Notes under the pieces: generated by a model
What the model was told of the DNA's origin: nothing
The model's input: the letters and a program-made list of their open reading frames with translations, nothing else
The model's database searches: none
Shown: in pieces, positions 42,740-52,055 of the stretch
How the letters are laid out: the number at the start of each line of letters is the position of its first letter
How positions within the stretch are numbered: position 1 is the stretch's first letter
Translations under genes and position numbers: made by a program
NCBI GenBank assembly: GCA_964457685.1
Contig: CAYWFS010000003.1
Span: 6,103 to 70,102 of the forward strand
Length of the DNA: 64,000 nucleotides
Source of the DNA: UMGS1696 sp964457685
GTDB taxonomy: Bacteria; Bacillota; Clostridia; Oscillospirales; CAG-272
Direction: 5' to 3'

Positions 42740-43300
42740 TTAAAGTGAGCTTCTAAGCTCTTTAAGCTCGTCTCTTATTTCTGCGGCTCTTTCGTAGTCC
42801 TCGTTCTTTACGGCGTTCTGCTGTTCGCTTTCAAGCTCTGCAATACGCTTCTTGGTATCAAGCTTTTCTTTATATCTCAGCGGAGCCTTTCCTATATGTG
42901 ATGTATGACCGTGTACCTTGCCTATCGTGGGTCTCAGCTCATCCGCAAAGGTATCATAACAGCTCGGACAGCCTGCCATTCCGCTCTTTGCAAACTCCTT
43001 GAAGGTAGTTCCGCATACAGGGCATTTCTTCTCGGTATTTTCGTTTCTTTCCGCAAGCTTTTCATTTCTTGTGTCACCGCCGAAGACGCTTGCAAGCAGA
43101 TTATGCATTTCTCCGAGAGGTGTGTCGAGGAATGAATCAAAGCCGTCAAACAGCTTGTCACTGCCGATTTCCTTAAGCTCTCCATTTTTTTCCATTTCCG
43201 CTTCACATTCGTTGCAAAGTCTGTAGGTCTTTTGTTGACCGTTTATATTTTCATGATAATAAAGCACCGCTTCGTTCTTTTTACATCTTTCGCACAGCAT
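42740..43300 (-). CDS. mcsA: McsA, activator of McsB (UvrB/UvrC motif protein)
   Basis: 186 residues. Four zinc-binding Cys pairs: CERC and CNEC near the N-terminus, CPVC and CPSC around residues 95-120. The C-terminus is a UVR motif (NEDYERAAEIRDELKEL) that contacts ClpC. In the known system it activates McsB and helps inactivate CtsR. Ribosome-binding site cggagg; 33 bases after ctsR. Confidence 0.95.
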   Translation of the reverse strand: MLCERCKKNEAVLYYHENINGQQKTYRLCNECEAEMEKNGELKEIGSDKLFDGFDSFLDTPLGEMHNLLASVFGGDTRNEKLAERNENTEKKCPVCGTTFKEFAKSGMAGCPSCYDTFADELRPTIGKVHGHTSHIGKAPLRYKEKLDTKKRIAELESEQQNAVKNEDYERAAEIRDELKELRSSL

Positions 43301-43333
43301 AATAAATTCCTCCGTTACATTTTGATTTTTGTT

Positions 43334-43786
43334 TTACATCATAAGAAGCATTACCGCTCGTCTCAGCATATCCGCTCGAATCGTATTGCGAATCTCGGCA
43401 GGACATTTTTCAAGTGCGGCATCCGACATCATCGTTATCGCAAGCTTTGCTTCTTTTTCGCCGAGACAGCCTCGTTCATACAGATTTTGTACGTATGCCC
43501 TGGTCGTTCTTTCGTCAAGCTCCTTGCCTATCGACTGAAAGAAATGCATTAGATAATCGCTTTTTGTCATCTGAACTCTGACTATCCTGATATATCCTCC
43601 GCCGCCTCGTCTGCTTTCAATGACATATCCCTTTTCCGGGGTAAACCTCGATGTTATAACATAGTTTATCTGACTGGGAACGCATCCTATTTTTGCGGCA
43701 AGGTCGTTTCTCTTAACCTCTGCACTTCCGCCGCCCTCTTTCAGCATTTCCTCGATAAGAGAAGCAATATGGTCGGACAATATCAT
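43334..43786 (-). CDS. ctsR: transcriptional repressor CtsR
   Basis: 150 residues. Winged helix-turn-helix repressor of clp genes that acts as a heat sensor. N-terminal MILSDHIASLIEEML, the VIESRRGGGGYIRI wing (glycine-rich, the thermosensing element) and C-terminal helical domain are typical. The ATG at 43786 with aaaggag is preferred over a longer frame that would start inside the promoter. First gene of the ctsR-mcsA-mcsB-clpC operon; multiple CtsR sites overlap its promoter. Confidence 0.95.
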   Translation of the reverse strand: MILSDHIASLIEEMLKEGGGSAEVKRNDLAAKIGCVPSQINYVITSRFTPEKGYVIESRRGGGGYIRIVRVQMTKSDYLMHFFQSIGKELDERTTRAYVQNLYERGCLGEKEAKLAITMMSDAALEKCPAEIRNTIRADMLRRAVMLLMM

Positions 43787-43820
43787 TTTTTTGCACTCCT
43801 TTCCACGAGGGATTTTTGAT

Positions 43821-44004
43821 TTTGACTTTCTTTGCCCTTCGTTTGACCATATTATATCAGAAAGGTCAATGTAGGTCAAAGTCAAATATAGTCAGATTTT
43901 GCTCCGTTTTCGGAATTATTTCAATTTATCTCCGGTTTTCTCGTTTTTTCTCACTGTTTTAAAATATTTTTGACTTTCTTTGACTTTGACTTTCAATTTT
44001 GACT
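43821..44004 (-). promoter_or_regulatory. ctsR promoter and CtsR heptad array
   Basis: Promoter: TTGACC (43874-43879), 17-base spacer, TATAAT (43851-43856), minus strand. CtsR sites are two RGTCAAA heptads 3 bases apart. On the plus strand 43864-43880 and 43880-43896 are such boxes (one mismatch each) over the -35. On the minus strand 43969-43985 is a perfect box, with further heptads at 43985-43991 and 43998-44004; 43821-43837 is a near-perfect box in the leader. Confidence 0.85.
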
Positions 44005-44030
44005 TTTGTTTTGTTTTTACAAAGCGGCTG

Positions 44031-44059
44031 TTGTATTATCGGAATTATTGTTGTATAAT
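44031..44059 (+). promoter_or_regulatory. promoter of the GH92 gene
   Basis: TTGTAT and TATAAT with a 17-base spacer. The 80-base leader forms a compound hairpin (44087-44125; outer arms ccgaaaatg/cattttcgg, inner agagc/gctct) just before the aaagga ribosome-binding site. Confidence 0.55.
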
Positions 44060-44148
44060 ACTTATATACATTTATTGCGATCCTATCCGAAAATGCTTCA
44101 GAGCGGCTCTTTCCTACATTTTCGGGCAGGAACGAAAGGAGAAACGAT

Positions 44149-46098
44149 ATGTCAAAACTCGAGCTTGTCAACATCAAACAGGGCACAAAGTCCGTTCCTC
44201 GCTTTTCACAGGGTAACACACTCCCCCTTGTACAGCGTCCTTTCGGAATGGCGGCATTCGCACCTCAGACGGAAAGAAACGGAAGCTGGTTTTTCCACCC
44301 CGATTCACACAGTCTTGAGGGTATTCGTCTTACGCATCAGCCGAGTCCGTGGATAGACGACTACGGAACATTTCTTATGACTCCGCAGAACGATGTGGTC
44401 GCATCAAGTGCCGGCGGTGCATGGGGAGGATACAGACCGAATGAAGCCGTCATGACTCCCTCCTACATGAAGCTGCGTTTTCTTCGTTCGATGTGTGATT
44501 TTGAGCTTACCCCGACCGAAAGAGGAGCCGTATGCCGTCTCACCTTTGATTGCGACAGACCCTCATACCTCTCACTTCTGCCGATAAATGGAAAATACAC
44601 CTACAAGGTTGTTCCGGAAAAGAACGAAATTATCGGAACGACAGACGGTCATTCACAGGATATAGCGGAAAACTTCAAGATGTATTTTGTTCTTCGTTTT
44701 GCAGAGGGAGACGTTGATTTTGAAAAGACGAGAATCAGCGAAAACGACACCGACCGTACATTTATCCATATTGCACTCACGAAAAAAAATGTAGAATTTT
44801 CTCTCGGCACGTCATATATCTCCGAAGAAATTGCCGAGAACACCGTTTATCGTGAATGTGCTTCATTTGATACGGTAAAAGCCGAAAACGACAGCATATG
44901 GGAGGAGCATTTAAACAGAATCGAAGCGGAATTTTACGACGAAAAGGTAGAAAAGACATTCTACACCTGCTTCTGGAGAACTTTCCTTTTCCCTCACAAA
45001 TGTTACGAATACGACACAGACGGTAAGGTAGTTCACTACACCCCCATTGACGGAAGCATACGCAAGGGTGTGAGATACACGGACAACGGCTTTTGGGATA
45101 CCTACAGAACCGTCTATCCGCTGTTTACGATGACGGCTCGTGAAGAATTTGCGGAAATGCTCGAGGGCTTTGTAAACGACTACCGTGAATGCGGATGGCT
45201 TCCTCGTTGGATTTCTCTCGGAGAGGTCGGATGTATGCCGTCAACTCTCATTGATGCGGTAATTGCAACGGCTGTCATAAACGATATAGGAGATCGCAAG
45301 CTTTGGGAGGATGCACTGGACGGTATGCTGAACCACGCAAACCACAACGCTCCCATGCCGAGATTCGGTAGAAACGGTGCGGAGCTTTATTGCAAATACG
45401 GCTATGTTCCCCGTGACGAATTCAGAGAAAGCGTAAACCTGACTCTCGATGCGGCATACGGTGACTGGTGTATTTCCGTTGTTGCAAAGGCTCTCGGTCG
45501 TGACGATATTGTTTCGGAATACGAAAAGAGAGCTAAAAACTATGCTAATCTCTTCGATAAAGAAAGCGGATTCATGCGTGGACGCGACAAAGACGGAAAC
45601 ATGGCGGACAACTTCGACCCGATAAGATGGGGTGGAGAATACACCGAAGCCTCCGCATGGCAAACTACATTCGCTGTTCCGCACGACATTGACGGCCTCG
45701 CTTCTCTCATGGGCGGACGTGACAAGCTCTGTGAAAAGCTCGATGAATTTTTCGCAACCAAGCCCGACTACAGAGTTCACGGCTACGGCGGTGAGATTCA
45801 TGAAATGACCGAGATGGCGGCTGTCGATTACGGTCAGTGTGCTATCTCAAATCAGCCGTCGTTCCACATTCCGTACATCTACGCATATATCGGAGAGACG
45901 GAAAAGGCTCGTTATTGGGTACACAAAATGGCACTCGAAGCCTTTTCCTATGAAAACGACGGTTTCCCCGGAGATGAGGATAACGGAACCACCGCCGCAT
46001 GGTATGTATTCGCCTGCCTCGGTATGTATCCTCTGTGTCCCGGTAAGCGTGAGTTTGTGAAAATTCCTCCGATTGCAAAAAGCTTTAAAATAGGTTAA
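44149..46098 (+). CDS. GH92 family alpha-mannosidase-like glycoside hydrolase
   Basis: 649 residues, no signal peptide. N-terminal beta-sandwich (about 1-250) and an alpha/alpha-barrel with GFWDTYRTVYPL, WGGEYTEASAWQ (catalytic Glu region) and GDEDNGTTAAWYVFACLGMYPL (Asp-containing GH92 signature). Family members are calcium-dependent exo-alpha-mannosidases. The C-terminus ends soon after the signature (SFKIG) and a terminator follows at once, so the last beta-strands found in typical 700-760-residue relatives are missing or reduced. Cytoplasmic location suggests action on imported oligosaccharides. Single gene. Confidence 0.85.
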   Translation: MSKLELVNIKQGTKSVPRFSQGNTLPLVQRPFGMAAFAPQTERNGSWFFHPDSHSLEGIRLTHQPSPWIDDYGTFLMTPQNDVVASSAGGAWGGYRPNEAVMTPSYMKLRFLRSMCDFELTPTERGAVCRLTFDCDRPSYLSLLPINGKYTYKVVPEKNEIIGTTDGHSQDIAENFKMYFVLRFAEGDVDFEKTRISENDTDRTFIHIALTKKNVEFSLGTSYISEEIAENTVYRECASFDTVKAENDSIWEEHLNRIEAEFYDEKVEKTFYTCFWRTFLFPHKCYEYDTDGKVVHYTPIDGSIRKGVRYTDNGFWDTYRTVYPLFTMTAREEFAEMLEGFVNDYRECGWLPRWISLGEVGCMPSTLIDAVIATAVINDIGDRKLWEDALDGMLNHANHNAPMPRFGRNGAELYCKYGYVPRDEFRESVNLTLDAAYGDWCISVVAKALGRDDIVSEYEKRAKNYANLFDKESGFMRGRDKDGNMADNFDPIRWGGEYTEASAWQTTFAVPHDIDGLASLMGGRDKLCEKLDEFFATKPDYRVHGYGGEIHEMTEMAAVDYGQCAISNQPSFHIPYIYAYIGETEKARYWVHKMALEAFSYENDGFPGDEDNGTTAAWYVFACLGMYPLCPGKREFVKIPPIAKSFKIG

Positions 46099-46106
46099 TA
46101 TAAAAG

Positions 46107-46147
46107 CTCCCTAACGTCATTTTTCTGTATCGTTAGGGAGTATTTTT
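46107..46147 (+). terminator. intrinsic terminator after GH92
   Basis: Perfect 10-base arms ctccctaacg and cgttagggag followed by tattttt. Confidence 0.9.
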
Positions 46148-46266
46148 ATCGATATTACAGACATATCACAAACTATTCACACCGATTTGTGCTTTTTGAC
46201 TATATAATATCGTCGTTTTTTCGGATATAATGTTTACATAGAAAAAATAAAGGTATATATAGCTTA

Positions 46267-48114
46267 ATGAAACAAAAAAGGCACTCACTTACACGTTCGG
46301 GTCTGATTTTTACAGCGTACATATGCGTCATGATGTACATAAAATCATACTCGTTCTACAGTCATATTTCGCTCGCACAGTTTCCTCCGCTGTTTTCGGC
46401 TGTAACCTCGGGGATATTTCTTCTCATATTCTCGCTTCTGTCGATTTTCTCGGAGAAATGTGCAAAGAAGGTCGTTACGGTAATTTATTTCGTTTTATCC
46501 GTTTTTATGGCGATAGATGCGGTTTATTTCTCATATGCTTCAAAAATGCCGTCGGCGGGTCTTCTTTCGATGGCATGGATGATAGGCGGAATAAAGGATA
46601 CGGTAACAAGTCTTATTCTCCCCCGTCATGTCATGCTTGTGTTCGACCTTCCTTTTTGGATTATCTATCGTGTGAATCGATCCTCACTCAGAACACGCTT
46701 TAGCAGAGCATATTCATATCTTTCCTCCGAAATCAAAGGAAAGCCGTTTTATGCCCTCTCCTCCGTATTGCTTGTCGCAGTACTCACGCTTACTTTCTTT
46801 TTCCCCGAATTTGAAGCAAAATACATGATAAACGAGTTGTTCTGCTACCACATAAGCGATTTTTACACCGTTCTTTCGTCATCCGTTACCGAAAATACCG
46901 TTGACAAATCTCTTTACACAGCGGAGTCTCAAAGTGACTGCGAATACTACGGAATAGCTGAGGGCAGAAATGTATTCGTAATTCAGGTGGAGGCTTTGCA
47001 GAATTTCGTGATAGGAGCGTATTATGAGGGACAGGAGATAATGCCGAACCTGAATTCCCTTATAGCAGAGGACACGATATATTTCGACAATTACTACTAT
47101 CAGATAGGCGGCGGAAACACGTCGGACGCTGAATTTGCGGTGAACAATTCCCTTTTTGCACCAGAATCCGAAGCAGCATATGTCAAATACGCAAACAACG
47201 ACTATTACGGTCTGCCATACCTGCTGAAAGACAACGGCTACGGCGGTGCATATGTGTTCCACGGCTACACAGGCTCATTTTGGAACCGCAGAACCGCATA
47301 TGTAAAGCAGGGTTTTGACAACTTCACGGCACTTGAGGAGCTTGAGCAAACCGATATGTTCCCGATGGGACTTTCCGACAGCGAGATGTTCCGTCAGTCT
47401 CTCGAGATTATAAAAACCTATGAGGAACCGTTCTACTCCTTCATTATCACCGTGTCGTCTCACTATCCGTACAGCATTCCCGAAAAGGATATAGCGATTA
47501 CTTTAAACGAAAATGACGAGGGAACTCTGTTCGGAGCGTACATACAGGCGGCGAATTATGCTGACCGTGCAATAGGCGAATTTATAGACGGGCTCAAAGA
47601 GTGCGGACTTTATGAAAACTCCGTCATTGTAATATACGGCGACCATTACGCACTCACAAACACCGACCACGCAAATAGTTCGAGATTCAAGGAAATGCTC
47701 GGCAGAACCTACACAATATACGATGTGTTCAACGTACCGCTCATAATCAACATTCCGAACTCCTCGGTAAACAAGACAATAAGCACAGCCGGCGGTCACA
47801 TGGACGTACTCCCCACGCTTCTTTGTCTCCTCGGAATCGACAACGACAAGGCTGTTATGTTCGGGCAAAATCTTCTAACGGCGGAATACGGCTTTGTATG
47901 TGAGCAGACCCACCTTGCGATAGGCTCGTTTATCTCAAATGAGGTATTCTTTTCGAAGCCGCACAACAACATAAAGTCAAATTATGACGCATATGAATTC
48001 GGCACTATGACAAGGCTCGACCCGTACCTGTTCGTTTCTCTGTCCGATGAAGCCGAAAAACGCATTCTCGACTGCGAAACACTTCTGCAAAACAACGATA
48101 TAATGCTCGATTAA
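46267..48114 (+). CDS. LTA-synthase-like sulfatase-fold membrane protein
   Basis: 615 residues. Four to five N-terminal membrane segments (to about residue 190), then an extracellular sulfatase/alkaline-phosphatase-fold domain as in lipoteichoic-acid synthases and related phosphoglycerol transferases. NVFVIQVEALQNF provides the metal-binding acid, NTSDAEF the catalytic Thr, FHGYTGSFWNR the typical middle part and YGDHYALTNTDH the late metal ligands. It probably transfers glycerol-phosphate or another phospho-group to an envelope polymer; which one is unknown. Ribosome-binding site is weak (aaagg, 13 bases away) and no clear promoter was found in 46148-46266. Confidence 0.85.
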   Translation: MKQKRHSLTRSGLIFTAYICVMMYIKSYSFYSHISLAQFPPLFSAVTSGIFLLIFSLLSIFSEKCAKKVVTVIYFVLSVFMAIDAVYFSYASKMPSAGLLSMAWMIGGIKDTVTSLILPRHVMLVFDLPFWIIYRVNRSSLRTRFSRAYSYLSSEIKGKPFYALSSVLLVAVLTLTFFFPEFEAKYMINELFCYHISDFYTVLSSSVTENTVDKSLYTAESQSDCEYYGIAEGRNVFVIQVEALQNFVIGAYYEGQEIMPNLNSLIAEDTIYFDNYYYQIGGGNTSDAEFAVNNSLFAPESEAAYVKYANNDYYGLPYLLKDNGYGGAYVFHGYTGSFWNRRTAYVKQGFDNFTALEELEQTDMFPMGLSDSEMFRQSLEIIKTYEEPFYSFIITVSSHYPYSIPEKDIAITLNENDEGTLFGAYIQAANYADRAIGEFIDGLKECGLYENSVIVIYGDHYALTNTDHANSSRFKEMLGRTYTIYDVFNVPLIINIPNSSVNKTISTAGGHMDVLPTLLCLLGIDNDKAVMFGQNLLTAEYGFVCEQTHLAIGSFISNEVFFSKPHNNIKSNYDAYEFGTMTRLDPYLFVSLSDEAEKRILDCETLLQNNDIMLD

Positions 48115-48119
48115 ATATA

Positions 48120-48166
48120 GGAGCTTGCTTAAAAAGCGGTTTTACACTGTCTTTCGGCAAGCTCTT
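48120..48166 (+). terminator. hairpin after the LTA-synthase-like gene
   Basis: Arms gagcttgc (48121-48128) and gcaagctc (48157-48164) with a poor T tail (ttacttt). Confidence 0.5.
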
Positions 48167-48239
48167 ACTTTATGTACCAATATTGAACAAACTCCGAATA
48201 ATATATTCACATAAGTATTACTTGGTGCGTGTGTAAAAA

Positions 48240-48308
48240 ACAAATTTGACATCACTTAAAATGCTTACAAATTTGACTATTGACATTTCAACAATTAATT
48301 AGTAAAAT
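48240..48308 (+). promoter_or_regulatory. ABC exporter promoter with upstream direct repeat
   Basis: TTGACA (48280-48285), 17-base spacer, TAAAAT (48303-48308). Immediately upstream is an 11-base direct repeat, acaaatttgac, at 48240-48250 and 48267-48277 (27-base period), a candidate regulator site. No regulator gene is adjacent. Confidence 0.6.
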
Positions 48309-48341
48309 AATAAGGTAAAAAAGTTATATAGGAGGTATTAT

Positions 48342-50087
48342 ATGCTTAGACGACTGGCGAAATGTATAGGCGAGTACAAGCTCCCTACTATTCTTACGCC
48401 AATATTCATGATAGGCGAAGCACTGATGGAATCCCTTATGCCTTTCATTGTTGCGAATCTTATCAACAGTATCAAATCGGGCTGTGATATGACGGAAATT
48501 GCCAAAAACGGCGGAATCCTTCTTATCATGGCTTGTATTTCTCTTGCCTGCGGAGGCATGGCAGGATTTACCGCATCAAAAGCATCGGCGGGATTTGCGA
48601 AAAACCTCAGAAAGAGTATTTTCTACAAGATTCAGGAATTCTCTTTTGAAAATATCGACAAATTCTCATCCGCTTCCCTTGTTACCAGAATGACCACAGA
48701 CGTATCAAACGTACAGATGTCGTTCATGATGATAATCCGTACTGCCATACGCTCACCTCTCATGTTCACGTTCTCTGTAATAATGTCGTTCTACATGGGC
48801 GGTGCTTTGGCTGCAACCTTCGTTGTTGTAATTCCGATTCTCGCATTCGGTCTTATATTTATCGCAAAGAAGGCTATGCCGGCATTCCGTTCCGTATTCA
48901 AGAAGTACGATAAGCTCAACGAATCCATTGAGGAAAACGTAATGGCTATGCGTACCGTAAAGGGCTTTGTTCGTGAATCCTACGAAAAGGCTAAGTTCGG
49001 TGCAGCTGCCGAAAATATCCGTCGTGACTTCACTCACGCTGAAAGAATAGTAGCGTTCAACGACCCTCTCATGCAGATCTGCCTGTACTTCAACATGGCT
49101 GTTATCCTGCTTATAGGCTCCAAGACCGTTATCACTTCTAACGGAACAACTCTTGACGTTGGTCAGCTTTCCGCACTTATTACCTACGGTGTATCTATCC
49201 TCATGTCTCTCATGATGCTTTCCATGATATACGTTATGGTAACAATGTCCGTTGAATCCGCAAGACGTATTGATGAAGTTCTTATTGAGGAATCATCACT
49301 CAAGAACCCCGCAAACCCTGTAATGACGGTTAAGAACGGCTCCATCGACTTCAACAACGTAAGCTTCAAGTATTCTGCAACTGCCGATAAATACGCTCTC
49401 GAGGGTATCGACCTCCACATAAAGTCAGGCGAGACAATCGGTATTATCGGAGGTACGGGTTCAAGTAAATCCACTCTTGTTCAGCTCATTCCGAGACTTT
49501 ACGACACCACTGTCGGAGACGTGAAAATCGGCGGAGTTGACGTAAAGGACTATGACCTCGTAACTCTTCGTGACTCCGTTGCAATGGTACTTCAGAAGAA
49601 CGTACTTTTCGCAGGCTCCATCAAGGACAATCTCCGTTGGGGTAACGAAAACGCAACAGATGCAGAAATCGAAGAGGCTTGTAAGCTTTCTCAGGCTCAC
49701 GAATTCGTATCCGCTTTCCCGAACGGCTATGACTCAATGATCGAACAGGGCGGTACAAACGTCTCCGGCGGTCAGAAGCAGAGACTCTGTATTGCTCGTG
49801 CATTGTTAAAGAAGCCGAAAATTCTCATCCTCGACGACTCCACAAGTGCCGTTGACACAAAAACAGACAAACTCATCCGCATGGGCTTTGAAAAGTTCAT
49901 CCCTGAAACAACAAAGATAATCATAGCACAGCGTATCTCATCCGTAGAAAACGCTGACAGAATAATCGTACTTAACAACGGTAAGATAGAGGCTATAGGC
50001 ACTCACAATGAGCTTATAAATTCCTCCGAGATATACCGTGAAGTATATGAACAGCAGACGAGAGGAGGAAACAGCAACAATGACTAA
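48342..50087 (+). CDS. ABC exporter subunit with degenerate ATPase site (heterodimer partner 1)
   Basis: 581 residues: six-helix membrane domain (about 1-310) and ATPase. Walker A GGTGSSKS and signature VSGGQKQ are normal, but the Walker B glutamate is Asp (ILILDDSTSAVD) and the H-loop His is Gln (IIAQRISS). This is the pattern of the degenerate half in heterodimeric exporters such as BmrCD or TM287/288. taggagg precedes the ATG. It overlaps the next gene by 8 bases. Likely multidrug, lipid or peptide export; substrate unknown. Confidence 0.92.
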   Translation: MLRRLAKCIGEYKLPTILTPIFMIGEALMESLMPFIVANLINSIKSGCDMTEIAKNGGILLIMACISLACGGMAGFTASKASAGFAKNLRKSIFYKIQEFSFENIDKFSSASLVTRMTTDVSNVQMSFMMIIRTAIRSPLMFTFSVIMSFYMGGALAATFVVVIPILAFGLIFIAKKAMPAFRSVFKKYDKLNESIEENVMAMRTVKGFVRESYEKAKFGAAAENIRRDFTHAERIVAFNDPLMQICLYFNMAVILLIGSKTVITSNGTTLDVGQLSALITYGVSILMSLMMLSMIYVMVTMSVESARRIDEVLIEESSLKNPANPVMTVKNGSIDFNNVSFKYSATADKYALEGIDLHIKSGETIGIIGGTGSSKSTLVQLIPRLYDTTVGDVKIGGVDVKDYDLVTLRDSVAMVLQKNVLFAGSIKDNLRWGNENATDAEIEEACKLSQAHEFVSAFPNGYDSMIEQGGTNVSGGQKQRLCIARALLKKPKILILDDSTSAVDTKTDKLIRMGFEKFIPETTKIIIAQRISSVENADRIIVLNNGKIEAIGTHNELINSSEIYREVYEQQTRGGNSNND

Positions 50088-51984
50088 GGAAAACAAAAAG
50101 CCTAAAATCAAAGTAAAAACACTCGGCAGAACCATAAAAATGCTTTATGAGTTCTCCCCCTCCCTCGTTATCCTCACAGCTGTATGTATCATCTTCTCAG
50201 CCGCTGTATCTTCCATTCCCGCCGTATTCCAGCAGAAGATACTCAGCATAATCGAAGACTGGTATGTAAGCGGCGACTGGGCAGGTGCAAGTGAGCAGAT
50301 CGTTCCGCTCATTATCCTCCTTGTCGTACTCTACGTTATCTCTATTGCCGCTATGATATGCTACACTCAGCTCATGGCATATCTCACTCAGGGCTTCCTC
50401 TGCAAGCTCAGAACAACGATGTTCGACAAGATGCAGGATCTTCCCATCAAGTATTTCGACACACATCGTCACGGCGATATAATGAGCTACTACACAAACG
50501 ATATCGACACATTAAGACAGCTCGTTTCTCAGACAATCCCCGCATTCCTTCGTTCGGGAGCTATCGTTCTCGTTGTTCTCGGAATCATGATTTACTACTG
50601 CGGCTGGCTTACACTTCTCGTTCTTCTCGGCGTATGTCTCATGTCCTTTATCGCTAAGAAGATAGGCGGTGGCTCTTCCAAGTTCTTCGTTCGTCAGCAG
50701 ATGGCTGTAGGTAAGGTCGAAGGCTTTGCACAGGAAATGATGAGCGGTCAGAAGGTCGTAAAGGTCTTCAACCACGAAAAGAAAGCAGAAGAAGACTTTG
50801 ACAAGCTCAACGAAGCTCTCTTTGAGGACGGCTACAAGGCAAACGCATATGCAAACTCCCTCGGTCCTATCATAATGAACGTCGGAAACCTGCTTTATGT
50901 ACTTACCGCACTTGTAGGTGGTGCTTTAATCGTATACAATGTTCCGAATATCAGCTTATCCGGACTTCCCATGAGCATTTCCATCATCGTTACGTTTCTT
51001 AACATGACAAAGCAGTTCACAGGTAACGTAAACAACCTCTCTCAGCAGATAAACTCCATTGCAATGGCTACTGCGGGTGCGGAGAGAATCTTCTCACTCA
51101 TGGATGAAGAACCCGAAACAGACGACGGTTATGTAACTCTCGTTAATGCTGAAATTGCGGAAGACGGTACTATAACCGAAACCGACAAGAGAACACATCA
51201 CTGGGCATGGAAGCATCCTCACGGTGACGGCACTATAACCTACACTCCCCTCGCAGGTGACGTTCGTCTTTTTGACGTAGACTTCTCCTATGACGGAAAG
51301 AAGCAGGTTCTCACAGACGTTTCCGTTTACGCAGAACCCGGTCAGAAGGTTGCGTTTGTAGGTGCTACCGGTGCAGGTAAGACAACAATCACAAACCTCA
51401 TCAATCGCTTCTACGACATTGCAGACGGTAAGGTTCGTTACGACGGAATCAACATCAACAAGATAAAGAAGGACGACCTCAGACGTTCCCTCGGTATCGT
51501 TTTACAGGACACCAACCTCTTTACGGGTACTGTTCTCGAAAACATTCGATACGGCAGACTTGACGCTACCGATGAAGAATGTATCGAAGCCGCAAAGCTT
51601 GCAGGTGCGGACGACTTCATCACAAGACTTCCCGACGGCTACAATACAGAGCTTACAGGAAACGGTGCAAACCTTTCTCAGGGTCAGCGTCAGCTTATTG
51701 CAATAGCTCGTGCGGCAGTTGCAGACCCGCCTGTAATGATTCTCGATGAAGCTACATCCTCCATCGACACAAGAACCGAAGCAATCGTTTCAAGAGGTAT
51801 GGATAAGCTCATGGAGGGCAGAACGGTATTCGTAATCGCCCACAGACTTTCCACCATCATGAACTCCGATGTTATCATGGTTCTTGACCACGGCAGAATC
51901 ATCGAAAGAGGAAATCACGAAAAGCTTATTGCCGAAAAGGGCGTTTACTATCAGCTCTACACAGGTGCATTTGAGCTTGAATAA
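50080..51984 (+). CDS. ABC exporter subunit with canonical ATPase site (heterodimer partner 2)
   Basis: 634 residues. Membrane domain (about 20-345), an insertion of about 50 residues rich in charged and Trp/His residues before the ATPase (ETDKRTHHWAWKHPHGD), then Walker A GATGAGKT, signature LSQGQRQ, Walker B MILDEATSSID and H-loop FVIAHRLS, all competent for hydrolysis. The frame is open further upstream, but gaggagg before the ATG at 50080 sets the start. Its start overlaps the stop of partner 1 (ATGACTAA), so both are made together. Confidence 0.92.
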   Translation: MTKENKKPKIKVKTLGRTIKMLYEFSPSLVILTAVCIIFSAAVSSIPAVFQQKILSIIEDWYVSGDWAGASEQIVPLIILLVVLYVISIAAMICYTQLMAYLTQGFLCKLRTTMFDKMQDLPIKYFDTHRHGDIMSYYTNDIDTLRQLVSQTIPAFLRSGAIVLVVLGIMIYYCGWLTLLVLLGVCLMSFIAKKIGGGSSKFFVRQQMAVGKVEGFAQEMMSGQKVVKVFNHEKKAEEDFDKLNEALFEDGYKANAYANSLGPIIMNVGNLLYVLTALVGGALIVYNVPNISLSGLPMSISIIVTFLNMTKQFTGNVNNLSQQINSIAMATAGAERIFSLMDEEPETDDGYVTLVNAEIAEDGTITETDKRTHHWAWKHPHGDGTITYTPLAGDVRLFDVDFSYDGKKQVLTDVSVYAEPGQKVAFVGATGAGKTTITNLINRFYDIADGKVRYDGININKIKKDDLRRSLGIVLQDTNLFTGTVLENIRYGRLDATDEECIEAAKLAGADDFITRLPDGYNTELTGNGANLSQGQRQLIAIARAAVADPPVMILDEATSSIDTRTEAIVSRGMDKLMEGRTVFVIAHRLSTIMNSDVIMVLDHGRIIERGNHEKLIAEKGVYYQLYTGAFELE

Positions 51985-52004
51985 GACTTAATTTAAAGCA
52001 AAAT

Positions 52005-52053
52005 AAAAAAACGGTTTGGTTGACTTCATTTAAGAAGCTCCAAGCCGTTTTTT
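52005..52053. terminator. terminator between ABC exporter and polC
   Basis: Arms aacgg-t-ttgg and ccaa-g-ccgtt, A run before and six T after. Located between convergent genes, probably works both ways. Confidence 0.75.
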
Positions 52054-52055
52054 GC

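Noticed and set aside
46148..46266. Promoter of the LTA-synthase-like gene
   Set aside because: TATAAT-like hexamers occur at 46203 and 46226, but neither has an acceptable -35 at 16-18 bases.
48240..48290. CtsR box upstream of the ABC exporter (TTTGACT followed by TTGACA)
   Set aside because: The two TGAC cores are 7 bases apart, not the 10 required between heptad starts; the second is simply the -35 box.
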